Notes: generated from the sequence alone by a model not told the origin. A stretch of DNA of 64,000 nt from Mercurialis annua (GCF_937616625.2 NC_065572.1:45473653-45537652), one strand, 5' to 3'. Counted from the stretch's first letter, positions 47,580 to 61,879 are shown. Program-made: numbers and translations.

Positions 47580-50500
47580 TTAGAGGTTATATTATGCAAA
47601 GCGTGCGTGAAAAGTGACACTAGATTAGTATGTCGCGTATAAAGTCTATTTAACGCGTCGTTCCTAATACCTAAGCATGGTTAGGTTATATTACGCAAGG
47701 TGTGCGTGAAAAGTGACGCTAGATTAGTATGTCGCGTCTCAAGGCTCATTTATGCGTAATACGCAAAGTTTGCGTGGAAAGTGACGGTAGATTAGTATGT
47801 CGCGTGTCAAGGCTCTTTAATGCGTCGTTCTGATTACCTAAGCATGGTTAGGATATAGTACGCAGAGTGTGCGTAAAAAGGATCAATTGATTAGTATATC
47901 GTGTCTCAAGTCTCTTGAACGTGTCATTCTTATTACCTAAGCATGGTTAGGTTATATTACGAAAGGTGAGCGTGAAAAGTGACGCTAGATTAGCATGTCG
48001 CGTCTCAAGGCTCTTTAATGTGTCGTTCCGATTACCTAAGCATGATTAGGTTATACTACGCAAAGTTTGCGTGAATAGTGACGCTAGATTAGTATGTCGC
48101 TTCTCAAGTCTCTTTAACGCGTCGTTTCGATTACCATGCTTATGTCGCGTCACCAGTCTCTCCAACGCGTTGTTCCGATTACCTAAGCATGGTTTGGTTA
48201 TAGTACGCAAATTGTGCGTAAAAAGGATCAATAGATAAGTATATCGCGTCTCAAGTCTCTTTAACGCGTCGTTCCTATTACCTAAGAATAGTTAGGTTAT
48301 ATTACGCAAAGTGTGCTTGAAAAGTGACGCTAGATTAGTATGTCAAGTCTCCAATCTCTTTCACGCGTCGTTCCGAATACCTAAGCATGGTTAGGTTATA
48401 TTACGCAAAGTGTGCGTAAAAAGTGACACTAGATTAGTATGTTTCGTATCAAGTCTCTTTATCGCGTCGTTTCGATCACCATACTTATCTCGCGTCACAA
48501 GTCTCTTTAATGTGTCGTTCCGATTACCTATGCATGGTTAGGTTATATTACGTAAAGTGTGCGTGAAAAGTGAGGTTAGATTAGTATGTCGCGTCTCAAT
48601 TCTCTCTAACGCGTCGTTCCAATTTCCTAAGCATGGTTAGGTTATAATACGTAAAGTGTGCGTGAAAAGTGACACTACATTAGTATGTCGCGTCTCAAGC
48701 CTGTCTAACGCGTCGTTCCGATTTACTGAGTATGGTTATGTTATATTACGCAACGCATGCGTAAAAAGTGACCCTAGATTAATATTGCGTGTCTCAAGTC
48801 TTTTTAACGCGTCATTTCGATTACCATGCTTATGTCGCGTCACAAGTCTCTCTAACGCGTCATTCCGATTACCTAAGCATGGTTAGGTTATAGTACGCAA
48901 AGTGTGCGTGGAAAGGAGCAATAGTTTAGTATGTCGCGTCTCAAGTCTTTTTAACGCCTCGTTCCGATTACCTAAGTATGGTTAGGTTATATTACGCAAA
49001 GTGTGCGTGAAAAGTGACGCTAGATTAGTATGTCCAGTCTCAAGTCTCTTCAATGCGTCGTTCCGATTACCTAAGTGTGGTTAGGTTTTATTACGCAAAG
49101 AGTGCGTAAAAAGTGAGGCTAGATTAGTTTGTTTCGTCTCAATTCTCTTTAACGCGTCGTTTCGATTACTATACTTATCTCGAGTCACAAGTCTCTTTTA
49201 CGCGTCGTTCCGATTACCTAAGCATGGTTAGGTTATATTACGCAAAGTGTGCGTGAAAAGTGACTTTTGATTAGTATGTCGCATCTCAAGTCTCTCTAAC
49301 GCGTCATTCCGATTTCCTAAGCATGGTTAGGTTATATTACGCAAAGTGTCCGTGAAAAGTGACACTAGATTAGTATGTTGCGTCTGAAGTCTCTCTAACG
49401 CGTCGTTCCGATATCCTAAGCATGGTTATGTTATATTACGCAACGCGTGCGTAAACAGTGACTCTAGATTAATATTGCGCGTCTCAAATCTCTTTAACGC
49501 GTCTTTTCGATTACCATGCTTATGTCGCGTCACAAGTCTCTCGAACACGTCGTTCCGATTACCTAAGCACGGTTAGCTTGTATTACATAAAGTGTGCGTT
49601 GAAAATGATAATAGATTAGTATGTCGCATCTCAAGTCTATTTAACGCATCGTTCGAATTACTTAAGCATGGTTAGGTTATATTAGGCAGAGTGTACGTGA
49701 AAAATAACAATAGATTAGTATGTCGCGTCTGAAGTCTATCTAACGCGTTGTTCCGATTACCTTAGCATGGTTAGGTTATATTACGCAAACTGTGCGTGAA
49801 AAGTGACGTTAGATTAGTACGTCGCGTCTTAAGTCTCTCTAACGCGTCGTACCGATTTACTAAGCATGCCTAGGTTATATTACGCAAAGTGTGCGTGAAA
49901 AGTGACACTAGATTAGTATGTCGCTTCTCAAGTCTCCATACGCGCCGTTCCCATTTCCGATGCATGGTTATGTTATATTACGCAAAGTGTGCGTAAAAAA
50001 TGACGCTAGATTAATATTGCGCATCTCAAGTCTCTTGAACGCGTCGTTTCCATTATCATGCTTATGTCGCGTCACGAGTCTCTCTAACGCGTCGTACCGA
50101 TTTCCTAAGCATGGTTAGGTTATATTACGCAAAGTGTGCGTGAAAAGTGACTTTAGATTAGTATGTCGCATCTCAAGTCTCTCTAACCCGTCGTTCCGAT
50201 TTCCTAAGCATGGTTAGGTTATATTACTCAAAGTCTCCGTGAAAAGTGACACTAGATTAGTATGTCGCGTCTCAAGTCTCTCTAACGCGTCGTACCGATA
50301 TACTGGTTATGTTATATTACGCAAAGTGTGCGTGAAAAGTGACGCTAGATTAGTATTTCCTATCTCAAGTCTCTCTAACGCGTCGTTCCGATTTCCTAAG
50401 CATGGTTAGGTTATATTACGCAAAGTGTGCGTGAAAAGTTACAATTATTTAGTATGTCGCGTGTCAAGTCGATTTAAAGCGGTGTTGCGATTACCTAACC

Positions 50501-53500
50501 ATGGTTAGGTTATAGTACGCAAAGTTTGCTTGAAAAGTGACGCTAGATTAGTATATTGCGTCTCAATTCTATTTAACGCGTTGTTCCGACTAAGCATGGT
50601 TAGGTTATATTACGCAAAGTGTGCGTGAAAAGTGACGCTAGATTAGTATGTCGCGTCTCAAGTCACTTTAACGCATCGTTCCAATTACCATGCTTATGTC
50701 GCGTTAACGCGTCGTTTCGATTACCTAAGCATGGTTATGTTATTATTACGCAAAGTATGCGTGATTAGTGACGCTATATTAGTATGCCGCGTCTCAAGTC
50801 TCTTTAACGCGTCGTTCCGATTACTTAAGCATGGTTAGGTTATTTTACACAAAGTGTGCGTGAAAAGTGATGCTAGATTTGTATGTCGCGTCTCAAGTCT
50901 CTTTAACGCGTCGTTTCGATTACCATTCTTATCTTGCGTCACAAGTCTCTTTAACGCGTCGTTATGATTACCTAAGCATGGTTAGGTTATATTACGCAGA
51001 GTGTGCGTCAAAAGTGATGCTAGATTAGTATATCGTATCTTAAGTCTCTCTAACGGTCGTTCCGATTTCCCAAGCATGGTTAGGTTATATTACTCACTAT
51101 TGTGCTAGAAAAGCGACGCTAAATTAGTATGTCACGTGTCAATTCTCTCTAACACGTCGTTCTGATTTCCTAAGATGATTATGTTATATTACGCAAAGTG
51201 TGCATGAAAAGTGACGCTAGATCAGTATATCCTACCTCAAGTCTCTCTAACGCGTCGTTCCGATTACCTAAGCATGGTTAGGTTATATTACGCAAAGTGT
51301 GCGCTAAAAGTTACGTTAGATTAGTACGTCGCATCTCAAGTCTCTTTAACGTGTCGTTCTGATTACCGAAGCAAGGCTAGGTTATATTACGCAAAGTGTG
51401 CGTGAAAAGTGACGCTAGATTAGTATGTCCAGTCTCAAGTCTCTTTAATGCGTCGTTCCGATTACCTAAGCATGGTTAGGTTATATTACACAAAGAGTGC
51501 GTTAAAACTGACGCTAGATTAGTATGTCGCGTCTCAAGTCTCTTTAACGCGTTGTTTCGATTACCATGCATATATCCCGTCATAAGTCTCTCTAACGCAT
51601 CATTCCGATTATCTAAGCATGGTTAGGTTATATCACGCAACGTGTGCGTGAAAAGTGACGTTATATTAGTAAGTCGCGTCTCAAGTCTCTTTAACGCGTC
51701 GTTTCGATTACCATGCTTATCTCGCGTCACAAGTCTCTTTAACTCGTCATTGTGATTACCTAAGCATGGTTAGGTTATATTACGCAAAGTGTGCGTGAAA
51801 AGTGACACTAGATTAGTATATCCTACCTCAAGTCTCACTAACGCGTCGTTCCGATTTCCTAAGCATGGTTAGGTTATATTACGCAAAGTGTGCGTGAAAA
51901 GTGACGCTAGATTATATGACTCGTGTCAAGTCTCTTTAACACGTCGTTCCGATTTCCTAAGCATGGTTAGGTTATATTACGCAAAGTGTGCGTGAAAAAG
52001 TAACGGTATATTAGTATATCGCGTCTCAAGTCTCTTTAACACGTCGTTCCAATTACCTAAGCATGGAAAGCTTATATTACGCAAAGTAATTTGAAAAGTG
52101 ACGGTAGATTAGTATATCGCGTCTCAAGTCTCTTTAATATGTCGTTCTAATTACCTAACCATGGTTTGGTTATGTTACGCAAGGTGTGCGTGAAAAGTGA
52201 CGCTAGATTAGTATGTCGCATCTCAATGCTCTTTAACGCGTCGTTCCGTTTACCTAAGCATGGTTAGGTTATATTACGCAATGTCTGTGTGAAAAGTGAC
52301 GCTATATTAGTATCTTGCGTCTCAAGTCTCTTTAACGCGTCGTTCTTATTACCTAAGCATAGTTAGGTTATATTACGCAAAGTGTGCGTGAAACGTTACG
52401 CTAGATTAATATGTCGCTACTCAAGTCTCTATGATGCGTCGTTCTGATTACCTAAGCATGCGTAATAAGTGACGCTAGATTAGTATGGCGCGTTTCAAGT
52501 CTCTTTAACGCGTCGTTTCGATTACTGTGCTTATGTCGCGTCACAAGTGTCTCTAACGCGTTGTTCTGATTACCTAAGCATGGTTAGATTATATATTACG
52601 CAAAGTGTGCATGAAAAGTGACAATGTATTAGTATGTAGCATCTCAAGTCTTTTTAACGCGTCGTTCCGATTACCTAGGCATGGTTAGGTTATTTTACGT
52701 AAAGTGTGCGTGAAAAGTGACGCTAGATTATGACGCGTCTCAAGTCTCTTTAATGTGTATTCCGATTACCTAAGCATGGTTAGGTTATATTACGTGAAGT
52801 GTGCGTGAAAAGGGACGCCAAATTAGTATGTCGCATCTCAAGTCCTTTAACGCGTCTTTCCGATTATGTAAGCATGGTTAGGTTATATTACGTAAAGTGT
52901 GCGTGAAAATTGATGCTAGATTAATGTGTCGCTACTCAAGTCTCTTTAATGTGTCGTTCCGATTTCCTAAGCATGGTTAGGTTATAGTACGCAAAGTTTG
53001 CGTGAAAAGTGATGCCATATTAGTATGTCGCCTCTGAAGTCTCTTTAACGCGTCGTTCCGATTATCTAAGCATGGTAGGTTATTTTACGAAAAGTGTGCG
53101 TGAAAAATGAAGATACATTAGTATGTCGCGTCTCAAGTCTCTTTAACGCATTGTACCGATTACCTAAGGATGGTTAGGTTACTTCACGAAAAGTGTGCAT
53201 GAAAAGTAACAAACATTAGTATGTCGCGTCTCTCGTCTATTTAACGCGTCATGGTTATATTACGCAAAGTGTGCATGGAAAGTGACGCTAGATTAGTATG
53301 TCGCATCTCAATTCTCTTTAACGCGTTGTACTGATTACCAAAGGATGGTTAGGTTACTTTACAGAAAGTGTAAGTGAAAAGTGACGCTAGATTAGTATGT
53401 CGCGTCTTAAGTCTATTTAACGCGTCGTTCTGATTATCAAAGCATGGTTAGGTATATTACGCGAAGTGTGTGTGAAAAGTTACGCTAGATTAGTATGTCG

Positions 53501-53826
53501 CGTCTCAATTCTCTTTAACGCGTTGTTCCGATTACCTAAGCATGGTTAGGTTATATTATGCAAAGTGTGCGTGAAAAGTTACGCTAGATTAGTATGTCGC
53601 GTCTCAAGTCTCTTTATCGCGTCTTTCCGATTACCTAGGCATGGTTAGGTTATATTACGCAAAGCTTGCGTGAAAAGCGACGCTAGATTAGTATGTCCAG
53701 TCTCAAGTCTCTTTAACGCGTCGTTCCGATTACCTAGGCATGGTTAGGTTATATTACGCAAAGTGTGCTTAAAAAGTGACGTTAGATAAGTTTGTTTCGT
53801 CCCAAGTCTCTTTTACAAGTCGTTGC
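47580..53826 (+). repeat. super-unit 3, satellite after the SINE, with ~1.6 kb extra
   Basis: Follows 41886-46416 in order to about 49800 (offset about 5.69 kb) and again from about 51700 (offset about 7.26 kb). The intervening 49.8-51.7 kb stretch is additional satellite, related in part to 5.4-5.8 kb and 7.0-7.3 kb. It includes the relative of the 1741-bp unit at 48470-50000, which is less like the amplified units than the 42.8-kb copy is (AGTTTAGTATG at 48922 against AAAGTATG). No gene seen. Confidence 0.85.
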
Positions 53827-54066
53827 GATTACCATTCTTATCTCGCGTCACAAGTCTCTTTAACGCGTCGTTCCGATTACCATACTTATCTCGCGTCACA
53901 AGACTCTTTAACGCGTTGTTCAGATTACCATACTTATCTCGCGTCACAAGTCTCTTTAATGCGTCGTTCGGATTACCATACTTATCTCGCGTCACAAGTC
54001 TCTTTAATGCGTCGTTCGGATTACCATACTTATCTCGCGTCACAAGTCTCTTTAACGCGTCGTTCT
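53827..54066 (+). repeat. five tandem 48-bp short units at the head of the young array
   Basis: Units start at 53827, 53875, 53923, 53971 and 54019. Nearly identical to 40522-40761. Directly after it the sequence continues as at about 42825, so about 2.1 kb that follows the short units in super-unit 2 is missing here. The breakpoint lies in sequence shared by short units (CTTATCTCGCGTCAC), pointing to recombination between them. Confidence 0.9.
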
Positions 54067-55749
54067 GATTAACTATGCATGGTTAGGTTATATTACGCAA
54101 AGTGTGCGTGAAAAGTGAGGTTAGATTAGAATGTCGCGTCTCAATTCTCTCTAACGTGTCGTTCCAATTTCCTAAGCATGGTTAGGTTATAATACGTAAA
54201 GTGTGCATGAAAAGTGACACTAGATTAGTATGTCGCGTCTCAAGTCTCTCTAACACGTCGCTCCGATTTCCTAAGCATGGTTATGTTATATTACGCAACA
54301 CGTGCGTAAAAAGTGACGCTAGATTAATATTGCGCGTCTCAAGTCTCTTTAACGCGTCATTTCGATTACCATGCTTATGTCGCGTCACAAGTCTCTCTAA
54401 CGCGTCATTCCGATTACCTAAGCATGGTTAGGTTATAGTACGCAAAGTTTGCGTGGAAAGGAGCAATAAAGTATGTCGCGTCTCAAGTCTTTTTAACGCG
54501 TCGTTCCGATTACCTAAGTATGGTTAGGTTATATTACGCGAAGTGTGCGTGAAAAGTGACGCTAGATTAGTATGTCCACTCTCAAGTCTCTTTAATGCGT
54601 CGTTCCGATTACCTAAGCATGGTTAGGTTATATTACGCAAAGTGTGAGTAAAAAGTGAGGCTAGATTAGTTTGTTTCGTCTCAATTCTCTTTAACGCGTC
54701 GTTTCGATTACTACACTTATCTCGAGTCACAAGTCTCTTTAACGCGTCGTTCCGATTACCTAAGCATGGTTAGGTTATATTACGCAAAGTGTGCGTGAAA
54801 AGTAACTTTAGATTAGTATGTCGCATCTCAAATCTCTCTAACGCGTCATTCCGATTTCCTAAGCATGGTTAGGTTATATTACGCAAAGTGTCCGTGAAAA
54901 GTGACACTAGATTAGTATGTCGCGTCTCAAGTCTCTCTAACGCGTCGTTCCGATATCCTAAGCATTGTTATGTTATATTACGCAATGCGTGCGTAAAAAG
55001 TTACGCTAGATTAATATTGCGCGTCTCAAATCTCTTTAACGCGTCGTTTCGATTACCATGCTTATGTCGCGTCACAAGTCTCTCAAACACGTCGTTCTGA
55101 TTACCTAAGCATGGTTAGGTTATATTACACAAAGTGTGCGTTCAAAATGACAATTGATTAGTATGTCACATCTCAAGTCTATTTAATGCATCGTTCAAAT
55201 TACTTAAGCATGGTTAGGTTATATTAGGCAGAGTGTACGTGAAAAATGACAATAGATTAGTATGTCGCGTCTTAAGTCTATCTAACGCGTTGTTCCGATT
55301 ACCTTAGGCTATATTACGCAAATTGTGCATGAAAAGTGACGCTAGATTAGTATGTCGCATCTCAATTCTCTTTATCGCGTTGTTCCAATTATCTAAGCAT
55401 GGTTAGGGTATATTATGCAAAGCGTGCGTGAAAAGTGACATTAGATTAGTATGTCGCGTCTAAAGTCTATTTAACGCGTCATTCCTATTACCTAAGAATG
55501 GTTAGGTTATATTACGCAGTGTGCGTGAAAAGTGACGCTAGATTAGCATGTCGCGTCTCAAGGCTCTTTAATGTGTCGTTCCGATTACCTAAGCATGGTT
55601 AGGTTATAATGCGCAAAGTTTGCGTGAAAAGTGACGATAGATTAGTATGTCGCGTGTCAAGGCTCTTTAACGCGTCGTTCCGATTACTTAATTATGGTTA
55701 GGCTATAGTACGCAAAGTGTGCGTAAAAAGGATCAATTGATTAGTATGT
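54020..55749 (+). repeat. higher-order repeat unit 0
   Basis: First full-length member of the 1741-bp series, joined to the 48-bp block. Landmarks at 54201 and 54888 match 42962 and 43649 of the presumed ancestor. It carries the ancestral CACATCTCAAG variant near 55166 and AACACGTGCG near 54296. Confidence 0.93.
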
Positions 55750-57490
55750 ACGTCGTTTCGATCACCATACTTATCTCGCGTCACAAGTCTCTTTAACGCG
55801 TCGTTCTGATTAACTATGCATGGTTAGGTTATATTACGCAAAGTGTGCGTGAAAAGTGAGGTTAGATTAGTATGTCGCGTCTCAATTCTCTCTAACGCGT
55901 CGTTCCAATTTCCTAAGCATGGTTAGGTTATAATACGTAAAGTGTGCATGAAAAGTGACACTAGATTAGTATGTCGCGTCTCAAGTCTCTCTAACACGTC
56001 GCTCCGATTTCCTAAGCATGGTTATGTTATATTACGCAACACGTGCGTAAAAAGTGATGCTAGATTAATATTGCGCGTCTCAAGTCTCTTTAACGCGTCA
56101 TTTCGATTACCATGCTTATGTCGCGTCACAAGTCTCTCTAACGCGTCATTCCGATTACCTAAGCATGGTTAGGTTATAGTACGCAAAGTTTGCGTGGAAA
56201 GGAGCAATAAAGTATGTCGCGTCTCAAGTCTTTTTAACGCGTCGTTCCGATTACCTAAGTATGGTTAGGTTATATTACGCGAAGTGTGCGTGAAAAGTGA
56301 CGCTAGATTAGTATGTCCACTCTCAAGTCTCTTTAATGCGTCGTTCCGATTACCTAAGCATGGTTAGGTTATATTACGCAAAGTGTGAGTAAAAAGTGAG
56401 GCTAGATTAGTTTGTTTCGTCTCAATTCTCTTTAACGCGTCGTTTCGATTACTACACTTATCTCGAGTCACAAGTCTCTTTAACGCGTCGTTCCGATTAC
56501 CTAAGCATGGTTAGGTTATATTACGCAAAGTGTGCGTGAAAAGTAACTTTAGATTAGTATGTCGCATCTCAAATCTCTCTAACGCGTCATTCCGATTTCC
56601 TAAGCATGGTTAGGTTATATTACGCAAAGTGTCCGTGAAAAGTGACACTAGATTAGTATGTCGCGTCTCAAGTCTCTCTAACGCGTCGTTCCGATATCCT
56701 AAGCATTGTTATGTTATATTACGCAATGCGTGCGTAAAAAGTTACGCTAGATTAATATTGCGCGTCTCAAATCTCTTTAACGCGTCGTTTCGATTACCAT
56801 GCTTATGTCGCGTCACAAGTCTCTCAAACACGTCGTTCTGATTACCTAAGCATGGTTAGGTTATATTACACAAAGTGTGCGTTCAAAATGACAATTGATT
56901 AGTATGTCACATCTCAAGTCTATTTAATGCATCGTTCGAATTACTTAAGCATGGTTAGGTTATATTAGGCAGAGTGTACGTGAAAAATGACAATAGATTA
57001 GTATGTCGCGTCTTAAGTCTATCTAACGCGTTGTTCCGATTACCTTAGGCTATATTACGCAAATTGTGCATGAAAAGTGACGCTAGATTAGTATGTCGCA
57101 TCTCAATTCTCTTTATCGCGTTGTTCCAATTATCTAAGCATGGTTAGGGTATATTATGCAAAGCGTGCGTGAAAAGTGACATTAGATTAGTATGTCGCGT
57201 CTAAAGTCTATTTAACGCGTCATTCCTATTACCTAAGAATGGTTAGGTTATATTACGCAGTGTGCGTGAAAAGTGACGCTAGATTAGCATGTCGCGTCTC
57301 AAGGCTCTTTAATGTGTCGTTCCGATTACCTAAGCATGGTTAGGTTATAATGCGCAAAGTTTGCGTGAAAAGTGACGATAGATTAGTATGTCGCGTGTCA
57401 AGGCTCTTTAACGCGTCGTTCCGATTACTTAATTATGGTTAGGCTATAGTACGCAAAGTGTGCGTAAAAAGGATCAATTGATTAGTATGT
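55750..57490 (+). repeat. higher-order repeat unit 1 (1741 bp)
   Basis: Starts at the fusion TATGT/ACGTCGTTTCGATCACC, which joins the end of one unit to the start of the next and defines the period. Private variant GTGATGC near 56056. Confidence 0.95.
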
Positions 57491-59231
57491 ACGTCGTTTC
57501 GATCACCATACTTATCTCGCGTCACAAGTCTCTTTAACGCGTCGTTCTGATTAACTATGCATGGTTAGGTTATATTACGCAAAGTGTGCGTGAAAAGTGA
57601 GGTTAGATTAGTATGTCGCGTCTCAATTCTCTCTAACGCGTCGTTCCAATTTCCTAAGCATGGTTAGGTTATAATACGTAAAGTGTGCATGAAAAGTGAC
57701 ACTAGATTAGTATGTCGCGTCTCAAGTCTCTCTAACACGTCGCTCCGATTTCCTAAGCATGGTTATGTTATATTACGCAACACGTGCGTAAAAAGTGACG
57801 CTAGATTAATATTGCGCGTCTCAAGTCTCTTTAACGCGTCATTTCGATTACCATGCTTATGTCGCGTCACAAGTCTCTCTAACGCGTCATTCCGATTACC
57901 TAAGCATGGTTAGGTTATAGTACGCAAAGTTTGCGTGGAAAGGAGCAATAAAGTATGTCGCGTCTCAAGTCTTTTTAACGCGTCGTTCCGATTACCTAAG
58001 TATGGTTAGGTTATATTACGCGAAGTGTGCGTGAAAAGTGACGCTAGATTAGTATGTCCACTCTCAAGTCTCTTTAATGCGTCGTTCCGATTACCTAAGC
58101 ATGGTTAGGTTATATTACGCAAAGTGTGAGTAAAAAGTGAGGCTAGATTAGTTTGTTTCGTCTCAATTCTCTTTAACGCGTCGTTTCGATTACTACACTT
58201 ATCTCGAGTCACAAGTCTCTTTAACGCGTCGTTCCGATTACCTAAGCATGGTTAGGTTATATTACGCAAAGTGTGCGTGAAAAGTAACTTTAGATTAGTA
58301 TGTCGCATCTCAAATCTCTCTAACGCGTCATTCCGATTTCCTAAGCATGGTTAGGTTATATTACGCAAAGTGTCCGTGAAAAGTGACACTAGATTAGTAT
58401 GTCGCGTCTCAAGTCTCTCTAACGCGTCGTTCCGATATCCTAAGCATTGTTATGTTATATTACGCAATGCGTGCGTAAAAAGTTACGCTAGATTAATATT
58501 GCGCGTCTCAAATCTCTTTAACGCGTCGTTTCGATTACCATGCTTATGTCGCGTCACAAGTCTCTCAAACACGTCGTTCTGATTACCTAAGCATGGTTAG
58601 GTTATATTACACAAAGTGTGCGTTCAAAATGACAATTGATTAGTATGTCACATCGCAAGTCTATTTAATGCATCGTTCGAATTACTTAAGCATGGTTAGG
58701 TTATATTAGGCAGAGTGTACGTGAAAAATGACAATAGATTAGTATGTCGCGTCTTAAGTCTATCTAACGCGTTGTTCCGATTACCTTAGGCTGTATTACG
58801 CAAATTGTGCATGAAAAGTGACGCTAGATTAGTATGTCGCATCTCAATTCTCTTTATCGCGTTGTTCCAATTATCTAAGCATGGTTAGGGTATATTATGC
58901 AAAGCGTGCGTGAAAAGTGACATTAGATTAGTATGTCGCGTCTAAAGTCTATTTAACGCGTCATTCCTATTACCTAAGAATGGTTAGGTTATATTACGCA
59001 GTGTGCGTGAAAAGTGACGCTAGATTAGCATGTCGCGTCTCAAGGCTCTTTAATGTGTCGTTCCGATTACCTAAGCATGGTTAGGTTATAATGCGCAAAG
59101 TTTGCGTGAAAAGTGACGATAGATTAGTATGTCGCGTGTCAAGGCTCTTTAACGCGTCGTTCCGATTACTTAATTATGGTTAGGCTATAGTACGCAAAGT
59201 GTGCGTAAAAAGGATCAATTGATTAGTATGT
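57491..59231 (+). repeat. higher-order repeat unit 2 (1741 bp)
   Basis: Same boundaries. Has CACATCGCAAG near 58649, shared with units 3 and 4 only, and a private TTAGGCTGTATT near 58787. Confidence 0.95.
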
Positions 59232-60138
59232 ACGTCGTTTCGATCACCATACTTATCTCGCGTCACAAGTCTCTTTAACGCGTCGTTCTGATTAACTATG
59301 CATGGTTAGGTTATATTACGCAAAGTGTGCGTGAAAAGTGAGGTTAGATTAGTATGTCGCGTCTCAATTCTCTCTAACGCGTCGTTCCAATTTCCTAAGC
59401 ATGGTTAGGTTATAATACGTAAAGTGTGCATGAAAAGTGACACTAGATTAGTATGTCGCGTCTCAAGTCTCTCTAACACGTCGCTCCGATTTCCTAAGCA
59501 TGGTTAGGTTATATTACACAAAGTGTGCGTTCAAAATGACAATTGATTAGTATGTCACATCGCAAGTCTATTTAATGCATCGTTCGAATTACTTAAGCAT
59601 GGTTAGGTTATATTAGGCAGAGTGTACGTGAAAAATGACAATAGATTAGTATGTCGCGTCTTAAGTCTATCTAACGCGTTGTTCCGATTACCTTAGGCTA
59701 TATTACGCAAATTGTGCATGAAAAGTGACGCTAGATTAGTATGTCGCATCTCAATTCTCTTTATCGCGTTGTTCCAATTATCTAAGCATGGTTAGGGTAT
59801 ATTATGCAAAGCGTGCGTGAAAAGTGACATTAGATTAGTATGTCGCGTCTAAAGTCTATTTAACGCGTCATTCCTATTACCTAAGAATGGTTAGGTTATA
59901 TTACGCAGTGTGCGTGAAAAGTGACGCTAGATTAGCATGTCGCGTCTCAAGGCTCTTTAATGTGTCGTTCCGATTACCTAAGCATGGTTAGGTTATAATG
60001 CGCAAAGTTTGCGTGAAAAGTGACGATAGATTAGTATGTCGCGTGTCAAGGCTCTTTAACGCGTCGTTCCGATTACTTAATTATGGTTAGGCTATAGTAC
60101 GCAAAGTGTGCGTAAAAAGGATCAATTGATTAGTATGT
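59232..60138 (+). repeat. higher-order repeat unit 3, 907-bp deletion derivative
   Basis: Lacks 834 bp relative to its neighbours. The joint lies in CCTAAGCATGGTTA at about 59492-59507, between a TCGCTCCGATTTCC monomer and the ACACAAAGTGTGCGTTC monomer. Both parents contain this string, as expected for unequal exchange between monomers of one unit or of sister units. Confidence 0.95.
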
Positions 60139-61879
60139 ACGTCGTTTCGATCACCATACTTATCTCGCGTCACAAGTCTCTTTAACGCGTCGTTCTGATT
60201 AACTATGCATGGTTAGGTTATATTACGCAAAGTGTGCGTGAAAAGTGAGGTTAGATTAGTATGTCGCGTCTCAATTCTCTCTAACGCGTCGTTCCAATTT
60301 CCTAAGCATGGTTAGGTTATAATACGTAAAGTGTGCATGAAAAGTGACACTAGATTAGTATGTCGCGTCTCAAGTCTCTCTAACACGTCGCTCCGATTTC
60401 CTAAGCATGGTTATGTTATATTACGCAACACGTGCGTAAAACGTGACGCTAGATTAATATTGCGCGTCTCAAGTCTCTTTAACGCGTCATTTCGATTACC
60501 ATGCTTATGTCGCGTCACAAGTCTCTCTAACGCGTCATTCCGATTACCTAAGCATGGTTAGGTTATAGTACGCAAAGTTTGCGTGGAAAGGAGCAATAAA
60601 GTATGTCGCGTCTCAAGTCTTTTTAACGCGTCGTTCCGATTACCTAAGTATGGTTAGGTTATATTACGCGAAGTGTGCGTGAAAAGTGACGCTAGATTAG
60701 TATGTCCACTCTCAAGTCTCTTTAATGCGTCGTTCCGATTACCTAAGCATGGTTAGGTTATATTACGCAAAGTGTGAGTAAAAAGTGAGGCTAGATTAGT
60801 TTGTTTCGTCTCAATTCTCTTTAACGCGTCGTTTCGATTACTACACTTATCTCGAGTCACAAGTCTCTTTAACGCGTCGTTCCGATTACCTAAGCATGGT
60901 TAGGTTATATTACGCAAAGTGTGCGTGAAAAGTAACTTTAGATTAGTATGTCGCATCTCAAATCTCTCTAACGCGTCATTCCGATTTCCTAAGCATGGTT
61001 AGGTTATATTACGCAAAGTGTCCGTGAAAAGTGACACTAGATTAGTATGTCGCGTCTCAAGTCTCTCTAACGCGTCGTTCCGATATCCTAAGCATTGTTA
61101 TGTTATATTACGCAATGCGTGCGTAAAAAGTTACGCTAGATTAATATTGCGCGTCTCAAATCTCTTTAACGCGTCGTTTCGATTACCATGCTTATGTCGC
61201 GTCTCAAGTCTCTCTAACACGTCGCTCCGATTTCCTAAGCATGGTTAGGTTATATTACACAAAGTGTGCGTTCAAAATGACAATTGATTAGTATGTCACA
61301 TCGCAAGTCTATTTAATGCATCGTTCGAATTACTTAAGCATGGTTAGGTTATATTAGGCAGAGTGTACGTGAAAAATGACAATAGATTAGTATGTCGCGT
61401 CTTAAGTCTATCTAACGCGTTGTTCCGATTACCTTAGGCTATATTACGCAAATTGTGCATGAAAAGTGACGCTAGATTAGTATGTCGCATCTCAATTCTC
61501 TTTATCGCGTTGTTCCAATTATCTAAGCATGGTTAGGGTATATTATGCAAAGCGTGCGTGAAAAGTGACATTAGATTAGTATGTCGCGTCTAAAGTCTAT
61601 TTAACGCGTCATTCCTATTACCTAAGAATGGTTAGGTTATATTACGCAGTGTGCGTGAAAAGTGACGCTAGATTAGCATGTCGCGTCTCAAGGCTCTTTA
61701 ATGTGTCGTTCCGATTACCTAAGCATGGTTAGGTTATAATGCGCAAAGTTTGCGTGAAAAGTGACGATAGATTAGTATGTCGCGTGTCAAGGCTCTTTAA
61801 CGCGTCGTTCCGATTACTTAATTATGGTTAGGCTATAGTACGCAAAGTGTGCGTAAAAAGGATCAATTGATTAGTATGT
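60139..61879 (+). repeat. higher-order repeat unit 4 (1741 bp) with unit-3-like tract
   Basis: Full length, but at about 61202-61240 it carries GTCTCAAG...TAACACGTCGCTCCGATTTCC instead of GTCACAAG...AAACACGTCGTTCTGATTACC of units 0-2. It thus has the sequence found at the joint of unit 3. Also has GTAAAACGTGACGC near 60435 and CACATCGCAAG near 61298. Confidence 0.94.

Noticed and set aside
53827..54066. CRISPR-like array (48-bp period)
   Set aside because: The whole 48 bp is repeated, with no unique spacers between repeats, and the context is plant satellite DNA.
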